Assembly (NCBI GenBank): GCA_040381475.1 | Contig: JBEIHH010000081.1 | Location: 1 to 13,959 of the forward strand | DNA length: 13,959 bases | Direction of reading: 5' to 3' | From: JAIBBG01 sp040381475 | GTDB taxonomy: Bacteria; Bacteroidota; Bacteroidia; Flavobacteriales_D; Sanyastnellaceae | Part shown: one piece after another, positions 13,508 through 13,959 of the stretch | Layout: each line of letters begins with the position of its first letter | How positions within the stretch are numbered: position 1 is the first letter of the stretch | The notes under the pieces: generated by a model | What the model saw: only the letters and a program-made list of their open reading frames with translations | What the model was told of the DNA's origin: nothing | Databases searched by the model: none | Made by a program: the position numbers and the translations under genes

Positions 13508-13959
13508 CGGATTTTAGGATTGCTCAAATATGAATTAAGTTGTTCAATAAAACTTGAAATACCAAACTGATTGCCCATGTTAAGAATGAAATCACAATAG
13601 CGCTCGGCTTTTGTGCCGCGAAGTCCTACCTTCATTTTAGCCTTGCTTTCTTTCATAACAAAATTGAGCGGGAGTGAGTTTCCGCCGCTAAAATCAATCA
13701 GGATATCAAAATCATCGGCAATAAAATCATTGACCATTTCGATTGGCCGCATATGCCAGTTGAGGTGCTTACGCGTAAAATAAATTGAATCAGCGCCCTG
13801 AAGTTGCCAGGCAGGAATCTTCTTTTCTATCTCATCGACGAAAGCAAGCATACTAACCTGATGTATGTTAAAATCATTCTTTAAGAACTTCGCATACGCG
13901 TTCAAATCCTCAAAAAACTGCTGATCCCTGTCGAGATATAAAATACCAACTCTTTCTGC
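13504..13959 (-). CDS. DUF6913 family protein, 5'-truncated
   Basis: The frame stays open to the right edge of the window, so the N-terminus is missing; 151 residues are visible. A TTG at 13903-13905 could be mistaken for a start, but the codons upstream of it encode AERVGILYLDRDQQFFEDLN. That matches the 'R-x-G-I-L' opening strand I associate with this small Bacteroidota family, so the protein begins earlier. Further visible stretches are VSMLAFVDE, LNWHMRPIEMVNDFIADDFD, ILIDFSGGNSLPLNFVMKES, and KMKVGLRG followed by YCDFILNM and a C-terminal helix (FIEQLNSYL). The pattern looks like an alpha/beta protein of about 170-180 residues without signal peptide or membrane segment, presumably cytosolic. 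The molecular function is unknown to me. Its stop overlaps the dapA start by four bases (ATGA), which suggests coupled translation and perhaps a link to cell-wall precursor supply. Confidence 0.8.
   Translation of the reverse strand, partial: AERVGILYLDRDQQFFEDLNAYAKFLKNDFNIHQVSMLAFVDEIEKKIPAWQLQGADSIYFTRKHLNWHMRPIEMVNDFIADDFDILIDFSGGNSLPLNFVMKESKAKMKVGLRGTKAERYCDFILNMGNQFGISSFIEQLNSYLSNPKIR

Noticed and set aside
13903..13905. TTG as the start codon of the DUF6913 gene.
   Set aside because: The frame remains open to the window edge and the upstream codons encode family-like sequence, so the gene is truncated by the window.
1..13959. Mobile elements, CRISPR arrays, tRNA/rRNA or phage genes.
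   Set aside because: No direct-repeat arrays, transposase, integrase or structural RNA sequences were seen on either strand.

Overview
The window looks like chromosomal DNA of a member of the Bacteroidota. The signs are two genes tied to the type IX secretion system (T9SS), a DUF6913-type gene upstream of dapA, lipoprotein signals of the Bacteroidota kind, an apparent lack of Shine-Dalgarno sequences, and promoter elements of the TAnnTTTG type. I cannot name a genus. Gene density is high, no stretch over 300 bases lacks an annotated feature, and I see no RNA genes, insertion sequences, CRISPR arrays or phage genes.

Left part (1-1704, + strand): the 3' portion of a T9SS plug protein (DUF5103) enters from the left edge. 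It is followed by a cytosolic YceI-type lipocalin-fold protein, preceded by two abutting perfect palindromes that look like a repressor operator. A strong hairpin (1678-1704) closes yceI and also serves the convergent operon to its right.

Vitamin B12 capture operon (4997 down to 1725, - strand): this is the most coherent system in the window. A perfect TAnnTTTG promoter element is followed at once by a complete cobalamin riboswitch, a small hairpin just before the start codon, a TonB-dependent receptor (BtuB-like), and, overlapping it by 11 bases, a beta-propeller lipoprotein. The arrangement matches the Bacteroides BtuB-BtuG pair, in which a surface lipoprotein binds corrinoids and hands them to the receptor.

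Middle part (5001-9587, + strand): a back-to-back promoter element starts a tightly spaced set. It comprises a small exported protein with two LTxxQ motifs, a large GH92 mannosidase lipoprotein with extra C-terminal beta-domains, and a class III PLP aminotransferase. The first two suggest glycan use and an envelope function; the aminotransferase's link to them is unknown.

Right part (13959 down to 9604, - strand): a DUF6913 gene cut by the window edge, dapA (lysine and peptidoglycan synthesis; ATGA overlap with the former), an AlkC-type DNA glycosylase, and a large secreted protein. That last protein combines a starch/glycogen-binding-like domain, an L-type lectin domain, Ig/Fn3-like modules and a divergent T9SS sorting domain. 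It would be a T9SS client, so the window holds both a gate component of that system and a likely cargo.
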